From Primulina eburnea (lineage: Eukaryota; Streptophyta; Magnoliopsida; Lamiales; Gesneriaceae): a DNA stretch of 64,000 nt. Of the stretch, positions 11,247 through 23,459 are shown piece by piece. The stretch lies in the NCBI RefSeq assembly GCF_022965805.1, contig NC_133106.1, forward strand, positions 32,973,913-33,037,912, given 5' to 3'. Position numbers and translations under genes: made by a program. The notes under the pieces are model-generated. The model was not told the origin of the DNA. It searched no databases and saw nothing but the letters and a program-made list of their open reading frames with translations. Each line of letters begins with the position of its first letter. The first letter of the stretch is position 1.

Positions 11247-11957
11247 TTCTGAAAAAAAAAATTGACAAAATAAATATCTATCAGAAAGAACTATTTTAAG
11301 TGTCTCGTTCTACAACAATTTTGGTACTAATTAAAAACTTTAGGGTCGTGTCTATGTTTTTTTGATAACCCAAAATAAGTCATGTCTCAAATTACAAAAA
11401 AATAAACGAATTATTTTTTAAAAATACAGTCTGTTGCTCATATTTTATCAAAAATTTCTGGAGATATGAAAGTTATTAATTTTCTTCAGTTTTAAGCAAC
11501 GCCAGAAAAGATGGATAATAACCTGCGGAAGTAGTAGTAACATTTGATAACATAGAAAATTTCCGGAATAGACTACAACAATCGAAGACGAGTTTATGCG
11601 GGAATACCAAAATAAAATGTCGTCGGTGAGTGAATCCTCCGGTAATTTTAGTCTCCGGACGGTTGTGGCGCGGTGGTTACGCGGTATGGTGATGGCGAGG
11701 ACTAACTGTGGTCGCGCTCGTACTACTGTGCAGGCGGTACGGTGGTGCGGTAGGAAGATCTGTGGTTGCGGTTGGAAGAAGGAACAACGATGAGTGCAGT
11801 AGCTTTTTGGGGAAAAAATGAGCTGAGCGACAAGTTCCCCTACAAATTAAAAGAAATGATAAAAAAAAGAAAAAAGAAAAAGTCCACATGTATTTAAAAA
11901 ATCCACATATTTGGCCACATAGCGCGTCGCTCATGGTTGCTCACCCAGTGTAACACT

Positions 11958-11988
<31 letters not shown>

Positions 11989-11999
11989 GAACTGTTTTG

Positions 12000-12816
12000 A
12001 ATTTTAAATTACCAAATATAGTGGTGACATGACAAATCAGGATTCAGCACTTCAGTTTGGTTGGTAATTTTCACGGTTCACCAGTTTTTGGCTTGAAAAC
12101 ACAGATGAAAATCTCTTGAAATGTCAACGAGATCTTCAATCTGAATCCACACACACAACCAAACGGAAAATTCGACCCTGCCTCTGCAGGGACTGATCCA
12201 AGGGCCAGAATTTTTCTGGCCCTTGGTAACCAAACCCAAAATCCAAGCAGATTTATTGCTTCAGCCCATCTCTCTTTTCCAACATTTCAACGCCCATTTG
12301 TGTCAAGTTTGCAGTATCAATCCTCTGTGCAATCGCCTCAGGCACTATCAAAGATTCTAGTTTTTCCTTTTGTTGTTCTTTTTTTATCCCATTTTCTCTA
12401 TGTTTATATCGAGGAATCTAAAATTTTTCATTTCATGTGCTCCTCATGCTCTAATAGACATGGTAGATTGGTTTGCTTTCAGATGAATGCGTAAATGTGT
12501 AAGGATTATTTTGTTACTTATTGTTCCTAAAATGGTGGGGTGTTGGTAGATTTTGCTTGATCCATCTGAAAAGTGTGGCATGCGTTAATGTGATTTCTAG
12601 GGTTTGTTTATACCTCTTTTTTTTTTTTTTTGTTAGGAACTTGTTTGAAGATCTCAGTTTTGTACATTATGTTGTAATTTACGGTTGGGGATTCTCCTAG
12701 GGGGTTCTTTTTCCAGATCCCTAAGTTTAAAAAGTATCATGCCTTTAGATTGAAACCGTAAACTTCCTGTTTTTATTGTCCAAAATTTCAATCTTTATCG
12801 AATTGAAAACCTCGAA
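12000..12816 (+). promoter_or_regulatory. Upstream and 5' leader region of the PP2A B' gene, with two hairpins
   Basis: Two perfect hairpins stand next to each other. ccctgc/gcaggg (12176-12191) has a 4-base loop, and a 13-bp stem, ccaagggccagaa paired with ttctggcccttgg, spans 12198-12226 with a 3-base loop. The rest resembles a plant leader: CT-rich sequence, a T-rich run near 12620 and probably a 5' UTR intron before the ATG at 12817. I cannot fix the transcription start. Confidence 0.35.
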
Positions 12817-15070
12817 ATGTGGAAGCAAATTCTCAATAAACTCCCCCGGAAATCCCAGAAGCCAGATCAAGATTCATCTAGGAACCCTAGCTTGGGCGCT
12901 AATGTGCCATCTCAGGCTTCGAGCCAGGCCAATGAAGCGAACACTGCTGCTAAACGGGCTTCAGCTGCTGCAATCTTTCCATCTAATGTGATTGCTGGAA
13001 TTGAGCCACTGCTAGCCTTCAAGGATGTTTCAGGTTCCGAAAAAATGAATCTTTTCATTAGTAAGGTAAGTCTTTGCTGTGTGGCCTTTGATTTCACGGA
13101 TCCAGCCAAAAGTGTTCAACAAAAGGAGATTAAGCGAGTGACGCTGCTTGAGCTGGTGGATTTTGTGTCACAGAATCCACCGAAATTTTCGGAGCCTGCT
13201 ATTTTAGCTTCTTGCAAAATGTGCTCCATAAATTTATTCCGTGCTTTCCCGCCTAATCGTCGGTTGAGTAATAAAAGTTCAAGTGAGAATTATAACGATG
13301 ATGAGCCCACATTTCAGCCCGCTTGGTCAAACATGCAGATAGTGTATGATTTCTTGCTCAAGTTTGTGACTTCCACTTCGTTGGAAGCTAAGGCCGGAAA
13401 GAAGTACATTAATCATTCCTTCATTTTGAAAATTATTGAGTTGTTTGATTCGGAGGATCCTAGGGAACGGGACTGTTTAAAAGCAGTTCTGCATAGGATT
13501 TATGGGAAGTTTATGGCCCACAGGCCATTTTTAAGAAAGGGTATAAGCAATGTGTTCTATAGATTTGTGTTCGAGACAGAGAAGCATAATGGGATTGCTT
13601 AATTGTTGGAGATTTTTGGGAGTGTTATCACGGGATTTGCATTGCCTTTAAAGGAGGAGCATAAGATATTTCTTTGTAGAGCGTTGATTCCACTGCACAA
13701 ACCGAAGTCATTGGGGGTTTACTTTCAGCAGCTCTCGTATTGTGTGATTCAGTTTATTGAAAAGGAACCTGTGTTGGCTTGCAGTGTAATTGAGGGACTG
13801 TTGAGATATTGGCCGGTTACGAATAGCCAGAAGGAGGTGATGTTTTTAGGTGAGTTGGAGGAGATTCTTGAATTGATCAACATGGCTGAGTTTCAAAAAA
13901 TCATGGTTCCGTTGTTCTGGCGCATTAGGCACTGCATTAATAGCTATCATTTTCAGGTAACTTTCCCTTTTTTTTCTTTGTATCTTTAATTTGTCATGGC
14001 ATTAAAATTGACCAGCAAACGTTCAATGCCTTTTAGCTTTTGTGATTATGTTACACGTTCATTAGTGTGTTTCTTATATGAATCTTCACGTCAGTTTATA
14101 TCAGTACAGAGGTTTAAGAAGATGCTAGTTTAAAGCTGGAATTCTCAATAATTTTCAGGAATTGCTCCATTGAGTCCTTATGTTTGCTAAATTCCTCAGG
14201 AGCCCTTAACCACAATTATCACTAATGTCATTGCCCTGTGTTTATATCTGGAATCTGTTATTGAAATAACCTATAGAAGACTAGGATTTTGTGCGTCTCC
14301 TTTTGGAGTCTGGCCCAATAAGCTTTATTAAACTCTCAAGGTGGAGAAATGACTACTCATGAGAATGTGCAGAAATATTTGGTAGCTGATACAAGATTAC
14401 TTTAATATCTAGATGCAAATATATTTAAACAAGAGGATGTTAAATTGCAATTAATCAAACAGCCCCCCGTTGGTTGAGCTATTGATTTTCATTGTCATGT
14501 GGTTGAGTCACATCATGTCTGTGCGGATGTAAAAATAGAAGGAATTTTGGGTTTATGTTATTTCTATAGGATTCTAGGAAATTTGGAACTTAACGAGATA
14601 AGGAAGTTTGAGATTGTGTTAGTATTCGATAGTTATTAGTGCATGGTCGCATAGAGCTCAAACCAAATTGGGTTCTCTACGAAATAACTCCGAATTTAAT
14701 ATAAATTCATTGTATTATTACATTTCAGGTAGCTGAGAGGGCTCTGTTTCTTTGGAACAACGACGGAATCATCAATCTAATCACTCATAACCGCCACATT
14801 ATACTGCCAATAATATTCCCAGCTCTGGAATCCAATGCGAAAAACCACTGGAACCATGCCGTCCTGAACTTAACTCTAAACGTGAAAAAGATGCTGGTAG
14901 ATATGGATGATGCCCTAGTCTTATCTTGCTCATTTAATTGCCAAGAAGCCCAAGATACTTCAAACTTGGCCATTGAAAGGCGGAAGGAAATTTGGGACCG
15001 TCTGAAGCACACAGCTAGTCTTCAGCCAATGCCAATGGTTGGAAATATTGCTGTTCTGGTTACTCATTGA
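12817..15070 (+). CDS. PP2A B' (B56) regulatory subunit with an in-frame stop
   Basis: B' subunits are HEAT-like repeat proteins that recruit substrates to protein phosphatase 2A. The start [12 protein letters not shown] is the plant B' N-terminus. Exon 1 is 12817-13956, the intron is 13957-14728 (gtaact...ttcag) and exon 2 is 14729-15070, together 494 codons, about the family length. Conserved blocks run in order: [94 protein letters not shown], and across the intron [15 protein letters not shown]. One codon breaks it: TAA at 13600-13602, where the family has Glu (GIA-E-LLEI). Reading ends at 261 aa, within the HEAT array. All else is in frame, so this is either a very recent nonsense mutation or a base error. 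Confidence 0.9.
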
Positions 15071-15652
15071 ACCCGTGAGCTTTGTAGCTGTCTGGCTTGT
15101 GTACTGGAATAGGTTTGTGCATTATGTTAAGTTTTTTGGTCTTGCAGGGCCAAATGGTAGATCTGTTGTATAATCTATTCTGTCTGCTGGGGTTTTGTTG
15201 TGAAATGGTAGTGTTAGGAATGTATTTTGCGAGATTACTGTCGAACACTCTTGCCTCTGTCAATATCATAGTTGTCAAAGGCGAGAGCCTCTCGCCTTTG
15301 GTCGCCACAGATGAGGACTCCCAGACGCAGCGATTCACTAAAGTGAGTCCCCTTTTTATTTCTCATCAAATGAATGGCAATTACTTGTTTAAAACCCAAA
15401 CCCTAGCAACCCAACACCTTAACACTGGAATTAGAAGAAGAAAGCTCTGCACAGAAGAACGAGGTGAGCGCATCTAAATCTAAAACAACAACAAAAAATC
15501 GATTTCAAATTTTTTAGATGAAGATGAAGAAGAAATTAATGTTGATCGAGAAAATGATGAAATCCAAGAAGAACACAAATGAGGTCTCTGATGATTCGAT
15601 GGGAGAAGAAGATGGAGGACTCAACCAAGAAATTTTGAATTACATTTGTGGG
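15071..15652. other. 3' flank of PP2A B' with a hAT-like fragment and a 25-base palindrome
   Basis: A perfect 12-bp inverted repeat with a one-base centre (caaaggcgagag / ctctcgcctttg) lies at 15276-15300, preceded by tcatagttgt. Sequences of this kind occur at the ends of dispersed hAT-like plant repeats. 15480-15650 is a purine-rich GATGAAGA stretch that could once have coded acidic sequence. I assign no gene. Confidence 0.35.
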
Positions 15653-15978
15653 GATGTAAACGAGACAAATCGAATAATATAAAGCTCGAGTTTCGGATCG
15701 TTTGAAAATTATTAAATTTGCAAATAGTTCGAGATCGGTTTGTTCATGGCTCGTTTATCGTATTTAACGAGTCTGGTTCAAGCTCGACACGTTCTCGAGT
15801 TCGTTAGAAAGCTCATTTTATGAGAATTTAAGAGGTACAATTTAAAGGGTACAATTATCATTTTATAGGATTTCAATAACTTACATTTCAACGTAATAAC
15901 AATGTGAGACAAAAATTCATGACCCAAAAAACTTGTCGAGCTCCAAGTAACTCGCGAGTAGCTTGATTCGTTTACATC
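15653..15978. mobile_element. Small TIR element with GATGTAAACGA ends
   Basis: It begins gatgtaaacgagacaaatcga and ends gattcgtttacatc, giving an 11-bp perfect terminal inverted repeat GATGTAAACGA/TCGTTTACATC. The interior is rich in TCGAG motifs. No clear target duplication is visible. 15979-16431 is AT-rich and empty. Confidence 0.5.
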
Positions 15979-16431
15979 TTTATACACTTGATAAATGTTT
16001 ATAGTTGCGTTAGAAAACTAAGAAACTTCACAAATTTATTAAGGACAATGAAAAGCACAAAACAATCATATTTCTTTTTTTCAAATGTTTCTCTCGTTTT
16101 TTAACAAATGGAAAGGAGAAAAGAAGATGCAGGTTTTAGTATTACAGTCAATTGGTGAAATACATTGATTTTAAACTTTGTAAATTTAATATGTTGATTA
16201 TTTGAGGAAAAGAAATCAAACTAAATCATCGAATTTTATCGTACATGTGTTTTAACATTATTCAAAGAATTTTAAGATGAATCGACCCGATTGTTTAAAC
16301 GTACACTTTAAAATATTATTAAATTGAACAATTGATCCGAACAATTGATACACTATCGAGACGAAGGTGTCAAATATCAATTTTTTATGAGATTTCATTC
16401 GACAATTATTATAAAAAAGAAAAAAAAATTA

Positions 16432-16604
16432 TGTGAGACAGTCTCACAGATCATATTTTGTGAGACGAATATCTTATTTGGACAATCCATGAAAAAATAT
16501 TGTTTTTTATGCTAAAAATATTATTTTTTATTGTGATTATCGATATGATTGATCAACTCACAGATAAAAATTCACGAGACTATCCCACAAGAGACCTACT
16601 CTTA
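16432..16604. mobile_element. Palindromic GAGACGGTCTCAC MITE, copy 3
   Basis: The left end is tgtgagacagtctcac and the right end cgagactatcccacaagag followed by acctactctta. The internal pair of AT-rich motifs is conserved. 16605-17095 is non-coding and runs into the 3' UTR of the cyclin gene. Confidence 0.75.
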
Positions 16605-17095
16605 AAAAATCTATTTATTAATCATTTGAAAATTAAAAAATTTTTAATCTCCTCCTATCGAGTGAGTGTGTTTTTTCATTCTTTTTAAAATTTGAAAACA
16701 ACACAAGTGGTGTAAGGCTCATTAAAATTCTAAATTGCAGCTTGATGTTAACACAAGAATCGAATGTCATCCAAATTATATTCATTAATCGTAAGAGAAG
16801 TTCATTCTTCAGAACAAATACAACTGAATAAAATTCCAGGAAGTTGGACCTATCATCCCAGAAAGTAAATGATTATTAATTCATAATCATAATAAAGAAA
16901 TAAATCACTTCTTTAAATCTTTCTCGTTACAAAAACAGTCAAAAGAGACAGGAAATACTTACAACAACTGAGAAGTTGCAGTATTCTTGAGTGAAGAATC
17001 ACAACGCTTTCCCATTCCCATCCAGTTAGTTATCAGTGATTCTCCAGATTAGAAGAAAGTCGATCATAGTCGTAATAAATATGAGTCTGTTATGC

Positions 17096-20000
17096 TTAGA
17101 ACAGTGATTGAACAGGCTTTTGTGGGCGAAGAGTTGAAACACTCTTGAACTGTCAATCCAAAAACAATATCAGTGCAAGATTTTGGTTTAAATTTCTAAC
17201 ATAAGCATGTTTTTCGAAATTATGTATCGTGAAGGATTTTGTGGTGCCATTGATCCCATATTAGCATAGTTTGATGCGATAAAAAAATAAGAAATGTGCA
17301 TTTATAAACACATTGTATAGAGGAATCGGATATCTTACTTTGGATTGCTTATATTTTTCACGAATGGCGTGAAGTGTACATGTCTTGGTGTTGAGCTGTA
17401 AATCATGCAACTCAAGAACTGCGTGTTTCAGGTCTGATGTTTTGTACATTGTATAATACTCTAGCGTTGGATTCTGCAAAGAGAAGCGTATAATCAGTTC
17501 ACTAGTTGGTTTAACAGAATTTAAGTATTGGGTTTGAATAAAGTAAAGTGCACGAGTAATGAGTGAATAAAGGAGAAAAGAAAGAGGCACAAGAAAACCA
17601 ACCCATGGATGGTCTGATTGATCAAGTGTCCATCTGGCTAGGAATACTGCTGAGGCAGCAATTAGGGAAGGAAGGAACTTCAGGAAACTGTACTCTGTTA
17701 GGGTTAGTTCTGCAAAATAATTCGCCAAGAATTCCAGCTCCACGGAAGGAATCTGGAAATGGGATGATTTAATCTAAACGAAAATGCCTTATTTAACAAA
17801 TATCACTAAACATAAATGGAACAAGAATTTTATCTACCTCGTAAGAAATCTGTGCTGCATGAATGAACCTCCTACAATCAGCATTGAAGGTATGGAAAAA
17901 TAAGAGGTGGTGGGTGAACTAAGCAAAACAGCATTAAGTAAAAAAGATTGCAAGGTGCATCAGGTACCTGAGGAACTTTTTCGTGGTGGGAATAGACAAT
18001 TGAAAACCTAAATAGTTCAAAACACGCCCTTCCATTTTCAGTACCTGTCATTTGACAAGAAATGAATGTTTCGGATAAGAGTAAAAGTTGTCCTGACAAA
18101 TCGGAAACACAAGCTCCGTTGCAAGGTGAATTTCAGACAAGCATGTACCTCTCCTTTAGTGTAGGTGTTGTCTGTAATAAAGCAAAATTCTTCCACACAA
18201 GGAGCACAAATTTCTTCGTATTTCCTTCAAACCATTGATAAATGAAGGAAGATTAACTACAGCTATAAATATAGGAACTGCGCTTTTTGATAGATGAGAT
18301 TATGATTTATGAGAACACAGACTGTGATCAATTTTTTACTTTCCATGTGGTATTTACAGAAAAAATAAAAAAACTTCTCAACCCCACACTAGAATCGACA
18401 TGCTCAAAATTGACTAGAAACATGGGATAATCATTGGCAGAAATATAATCATGATAAATGTGACAAGTCTTGGAAGGACTATAAAGACAGTTAACAGTTG
18501 TATTTAGCTAAATGAACTTGTGAAGCTAATATGTGCTCTACTTATAACTTATTGTATGTAACTTACGAAGCAATTAGCATGCATGTTACTCCAAGTAGTT
18601 GCAACTTTTGCTTCTCAATACTGATCGTTGATAGAAATCTATCTATAAGATTTACAGTTAAGTAAAGTGTATCAGGGATCAGCCTATATTCTTCAGAAAC
18701 CTGGAAAAAAAAAGGACAACGCGTGTGAAATCACAAGCACAGATTAAATTATAGAATTTGAGGAAATAATTTTAGGAGAAAATGTTAAAAGTAAAAACCA
18801 GAAGGAAAGTTGCATAGTGGCCCTGGGGCAGCAAACTACCATCCCCTCAAACATGATTTTATATTTCTGTGAGCACTTAAAGCCGCTCTCCTAGCTAAGT
18901 TAACATTATTTTACTGAATTTTGTTATTCAATAATGTCAAGATGTAAATGCTAAAGAAAAATGTTAGAATAAAAGGTGAGTGGAGACAAAAAACGCAACG
19001 GAAGGTGCTGGTTTCGAATGATGAGGAACCAGGACACCAGTAGAAAGTAGCAACAAATCCAGGTGAAAATCTAAATGTAGGTCAAATAGACTCCCCTAAA
19101 CCTTGAAAGAGTAATGGCTGGTGCCCCAAAACCAAAAACTTTGATTCATGAAGTAATATTTGATCGAGTAAACTAACCTCCACAAGCCAATCAACCAGAA
19201 TACTCCTCATTGCCTCAGTTATATCACGCTGCAGCTTTTCCATATAGTCAACCGTAGGCCTTCGGTAAATCTGGAAGGGAAGTATAAAGTGAGAGCACGA
19301 AACAGTACTTCATTGGTTAATCAAAAGAAACAGCAGAGGTTTTGGAACGTCTACTTAGCTTCCACGGTTACAACAGAAATTTAAATATTTAAAGAATCCA
19401 AGTTGTGAGCTATTATGCTGTAGTCTCTTAATTGAATATGTTATAATTTGGTAGTGATGAGAGAAAACAATATGAACTGTGACAAGCTATCTGGAATTCA
19501 AGCCATAACATAAAGAACTGAGCTCGACAAAATGATTTAATAGAGCTATGGCAATCTTACGGACCTGTATTACTCGCAAATTAGAATATATGTCAGCTGC
19601 ATACATGCTGCACATCAGCGGATGCTTTTCTGAATCTATGTCGGTGATGCCCCTATCACCCAAGTTTTCCTTCTTACCACTTAAAAACTTGCCATTCTCT
19701 GCATGATAATGCACAAACTGTTAAAATTCGTGAGCAAAAACTAGAGAGAGAGCACTTATTATATTTTGTAATCAATTTCCAAGAATAATAGCTCTTCAGA
19801 GATCTATGATACATAATGTGATGGCAAAGACAAGGATGTGCAGATTTTATTTTGAACCCGATCTTGTATCAATAAACATACTTGAATATTACTGACGTAT
19901 TGATAACATTTGTCAGAAGAAGACTGATCGAAGAAGAAAGTGTCGTGGCAGGATTAATATCACCCAGACTTCTTTACGAAAATCACCCAATAACAGTCAA

Positions 20001-21015
20001 TCTAAAGGTTTCAGAAACTTTTTTCCATTTTATATTGAGACGTGAATATAACTAGCAAAATTAAATTGTTCTTGTGCAATGTTGAGTTTATATGGTGTGA
20101 AACAATATTCAAAGTGCTCAAGTTTATATTTTGAAAATCTTAATACAAAGTCATACCTCTGTTGTATGGAGTTAGCTGTAGAGTGCGCCTACCGGGCATT
20201 GTATCCAAAGGTATCAGAACTGCTGCACTCGACATTTTGTCATCGACTACTTCAGTTGGTTCAATTGCCAAGTTCACTATGGGACCAATTTCTTGTGATT
20301 CCTCCACCTTTAGAATGTTCATTTTCTCTGTTACGTTTCTCCTTTTACACCCAGGAACCTGAAACTCTTCAGCAAAACAAGCAGTTACCACCTTCCCATT
20401 ATTTTGTTTCGAGCTTTTACTTTCCTGGTTGCTAGTCTGAGAAAAGAGGCATGTTCAACATTCGTAAGTTTACAGGTTCAAATTTTGAATTCTACAGACA
20501 GCACTTCACAAAATGTAGAGTGATATCCCATGGACCAAAAATTTGAGATACGAATTGAATATTTGCTGTCGACTACTTGAGAGGTACGAAGATCATGCAA
20601 GAATATTCTTGAAATTGCAATATATTAAATAAATGATACACTTCCCTAGTGATGATGATTATCTTACCTGTCCTGCAGCTGCAGTGATGCAGTTTGTGTA
20701 CAAATTATCACAAGTGATGTTAGTTATATCCTTGAGAATAGCCCTTTTCTTTTGCTGAGGACAAGCAGCTGAACTTGATTCGTTTTTGTTGTCATATGAT
20801 GCTGCTCTTTTGGGGTTCGTACGCAAGACCCGTTTCCCATTCTGTTTTGCTGAAGGATGTAAAGGAGGCAATCCTCCTACAGAGCCTAAGGCTTTTGCCC
20901 GAGCTCGTGTGATTCGCAGATTTGACCCTGTGATTTTGGAAGATGTATTCTCATTATTCACGCCCTTTTGCCTCATTATATGACAGTTTGTAGAAGCTAA
21001 CTGATGTGCCTTCAT
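17096..21015 (-). CDS. CYCA2: A2-type mitotic cyclin
   Basis: The gene has eleven coding exons on the minus strand: 21015-20668, 20436-20157, 19698-19565, 19270-19178, 18700-18567, 18224-18149, 18044-17968, 17871-17838, 17752-17603, 17473-17339 and 17149-17096. They sum to 505 codons (504 aa) with all junctions in phase. The N-terminus holds the A2 block [11 protein letters not shown] and a destruction box RAILKDITN (R-x-x-L-x-x-x-x-N) for APC/C-mediated degradation. The cyclin box follows: [11 protein letters not shown], the [12 protein letters not shown] signature, [20 protein letters not shown], then [18 protein letters not shown]. The C-terminal cyclin fold has [20 protein letters not shown] and [19 protein letters not shown]. 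The product should bind CDKA/CDKB in S-G2-M and, like Arabidopsis CYCA2s, restrain endoreduplication. No disrupted residues were seen. Confidence 0.93.
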
Positions 21016-22560
21016 AATTGCTGCAAGTAGAAAATAAATGCAATGGTTATAACAAGCTAAATCTACTGTAGAAGCTGTATTTATGAATAAATTATGACGA
21101 AATTTATTATCATAACAGCATTAGCAGTGGAACTCAATGGAAACAATAGTTGCTGCGAAAAGTATTGGCACTCCAACATGTTTAGAGGAAATTGGAAATT
21201 CACCTGCATTGTCGTCGGATGAGGTTCTACACCGTTAAGCAAGTAACAAGCTATCCTTTTGACCACATAATGCCAAGCAGGAAACTGCAGCAGCTGTACC
21301 ATATTTTACTTATATATTATATTTCTAAAAAGTGATATGACAGGAATATCACACTGCCTCCCTTCCAAATATATGCCAGTATCTATACGACATGAACTCA
21401 ACATTCAGTTTTCCATCTCATTATTTGTTCTTCTCATGTTATAGTTTTATTGTATGCATGACCTATATAAATCATGATCTATATGAATCACACACGGCCA
21501 ATATGCATAAAAGAAATGAACGGAAGCAAAATACTGTTGCAACAAAATATCTACGCTGAGCTTGAGTAAAATATACGAGAGACGCAATTATGCAAGGGGA
21601 CAAATTTTGATTCATGAGCCCAAAATGCATTCTTTCTGGCTGTAGAGGAAGGTTAACTCAAAGTTGGAACCTTCCATCAATTGCAGGAAATATGAAAAGA
21701 TGCCGCAAACAAAAAAAATGGCTGCTTCCAGGTGTTCACGATATGCTCTAGGAGCTACAACTTATTCTGGAAGTAGCAGAAATCAGTGCGTCAAATTAAA
21801 TTTTTCGGTGACCGTACAATAAATTTAAAACCCCTGTTCAAGCCACCGAACAAGAAGTATTTTACAAGCAATCTGAATCCCTCATTCTTTAGACAATTCT
21901 ACCAATATCCGCATGTCCCTTAAGTATTTTATCAATTTAGTCTCAAATTCAAAATAAATAAGAAACAATCTGAACCGAAGTCAATTAAAAAATCTTCCAT
22001 TCAAATTTGAACACACTTTTCCATCGAAAATAACTACTAGAGTTCCGTTTTATGAATCCAAAATCCAGAACGCACTGACAGAATGGATAGTTAACGTCGA
22101 CGAGTTTTTCTTTATAGCAGCCTTCCTACGAAAATAACGATCCAAGAACCAAAATCGGGGGAAATATGTCATCTGGGCTACTTTACTTTTACTAGGTGAA
22201 CTTCGAATTCAAATGCCACCATATACACTTGTGAATCAATAATAAACATCCGAAGAACTAAAACCAGGAAATAAAATCAAAATCTCAGCTCAACTTCACA
22301 GATCTGCGTAATCTGTCACACTTTCAAAACAGAGCTCAAACGAAAACCGCAAAATACTCCAAAAAAAAACAATAATGCCTCGCCAAATTGGTCAAATCTA
22401 CACATTACCAGCAGAAAAATATAAAACTAAAATGCAAATGCATTATAACGAGAGGAAAACGGAGCTGAGCTCACTCAGCATTTTCATCGGTAGCTCCGGC
22501 AGCTGAGCTACTGTTCCGATTCCGGCAGATCGATCATCCAACAGAATGAATAGATACAGA
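21016..22560 (-). promoter_or_regulatory. 5' leader and first introns of the cyclin gene
   Basis: A probable untranslated exon ends at a donor-like atgcag|gtgaat near 21205. Transcription probably begins near 22450-22560, where GC content rises (ccggcagctgagctactg). The sequence between is intron-like. I could not define the start precisely. Confidence 0.35.
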
Positions 22561-23291
22561 AGAGTGTATGTATAGCTATGGTGTGCTTTAATTGAGTGAG
22601 TGTGTGTGAATGGAGAAATAGGTGTATATTTATGTTGGGGGGTGGGTGAGGGAGCGTGAGAGCGGGGAGAAAGCCAGAGTTCAAAAAAAAGAACAATGTG
22701 CTATTTCCCCTCCTATTTTGCTATTTCCAATCACCTAATCAATTTTCTTTCTAAAATTGTTTACGTGTCTTAAGATTGCCGAGTCAAAACTCAAAACTGT
22801 CCTGAATTTTCTTAACAATAATAAACGGAAAGGGAAATAAATGAATGCACATTTGAAAATTATAACGGGAAAGTTTATGTTCAAATTAATTATTTGTTGA
22901 AAAAATTTAATTAATTATCATGTGATCCTTTTTTATTATTATTATTGGATCCCCATATATTTATTAATTTTTTTTAAAAATTATATCTTGCGTGATTATT
23001 TTTTAAAAACTACAAGATTATATCTCTCATTTATATTTATTATATTAGTTATTGAGTTTCTTATTCGTGTCAAAAAAGTATATGATTCAGTATTTTTACT
23101 TTTAACTTTTCTTCATTTAAAGCAAATCTGATTGTATTTATTATGAATATTTAGATTTTAAAATTAATCGCAATACTCAATAATAAACCTTTTTTAGTAT
23201 TATATTACTGTTTACAACTTCGTAAAAATACAAGTTTCGATCATTTCTACAACATTGATTTTGCATATTAAATGTTATTATATAATAATAA

Positions 23292-23459
23292 GGTGCAAAA
23301 ATTTGTGTGAGACAGTCTCACGGGTCGTATTTTATGAGACATATATCTTATTTGGATCATACATAAAAAAATACTACTTTTTATTTGTGAATATTAGTAG
23401 GGTTAACACGTCTCACAAATAAAGATTCGTGAGACCGTCTTATAAGAGACCTACTCGTA
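23292..23459. mobile_element. Palindromic GAGACGGTCTCAC MITE, copy 4
   Basis: It begins gtgcaaaaatttgtgtgagac and ends gagaccgtcttataagag followed by acctactc. The flanks taataagg and taatgagg are a near-duplicate, compatible with a decayed 8-9-bp target duplication. Two shorter degenerate relatives follow at 23505-23560 and 23672-23735. Confidence 0.7.

Larger units (their letters stand above)
5893..11961. repeat. 6-kb near-perfect inverted repeat (two head-to-head transposons)
   Basis: The 5893-8924 arm is the reverse complement of the 8941-11961 arm, and mirrored positions sum to 17865 throughout (for example 6619 pairs with 11246). Both coding regions are present in both arms at exactly mirrored positions, so there are no indels between 6619 and 11246. 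The differences I found are an 11-bp deletion near 11946 in the right arm, a terminal base at 5893, one substitution in the terminal repeat (about 6056/11812), and one substitution giving Thr in the left and Lys in the right copy of the second ORF. The unique flanks differ on the two sides. Confidence 0.95.
8941..11961 (-). mobile_element. TIR transposon copy B, inverted relative to copy A
   Basis: About 3021 bp, in mirror orientation to copy A. The left TIR is intact. The right TIR lacks 11 bp of the terminal palindrome (gctcaccc then directly agtgtaacac near 11946), which accounts for the length difference of 11. The near identity of the arms implies that duplication or the second insertion was recent. 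Confidence 0.8.

Noticed and set aside
5893..11961. Palindrome as a sequencing fold-back (missed adapter) artefact
   Set aside because: The arms differ by an 11-bp deletion and several substitutions, the flanks are unique on each side, and the palindrome ends exactly at transposon termini. An artefact is not wholly excluded, but a precise biological boundary is more likely.
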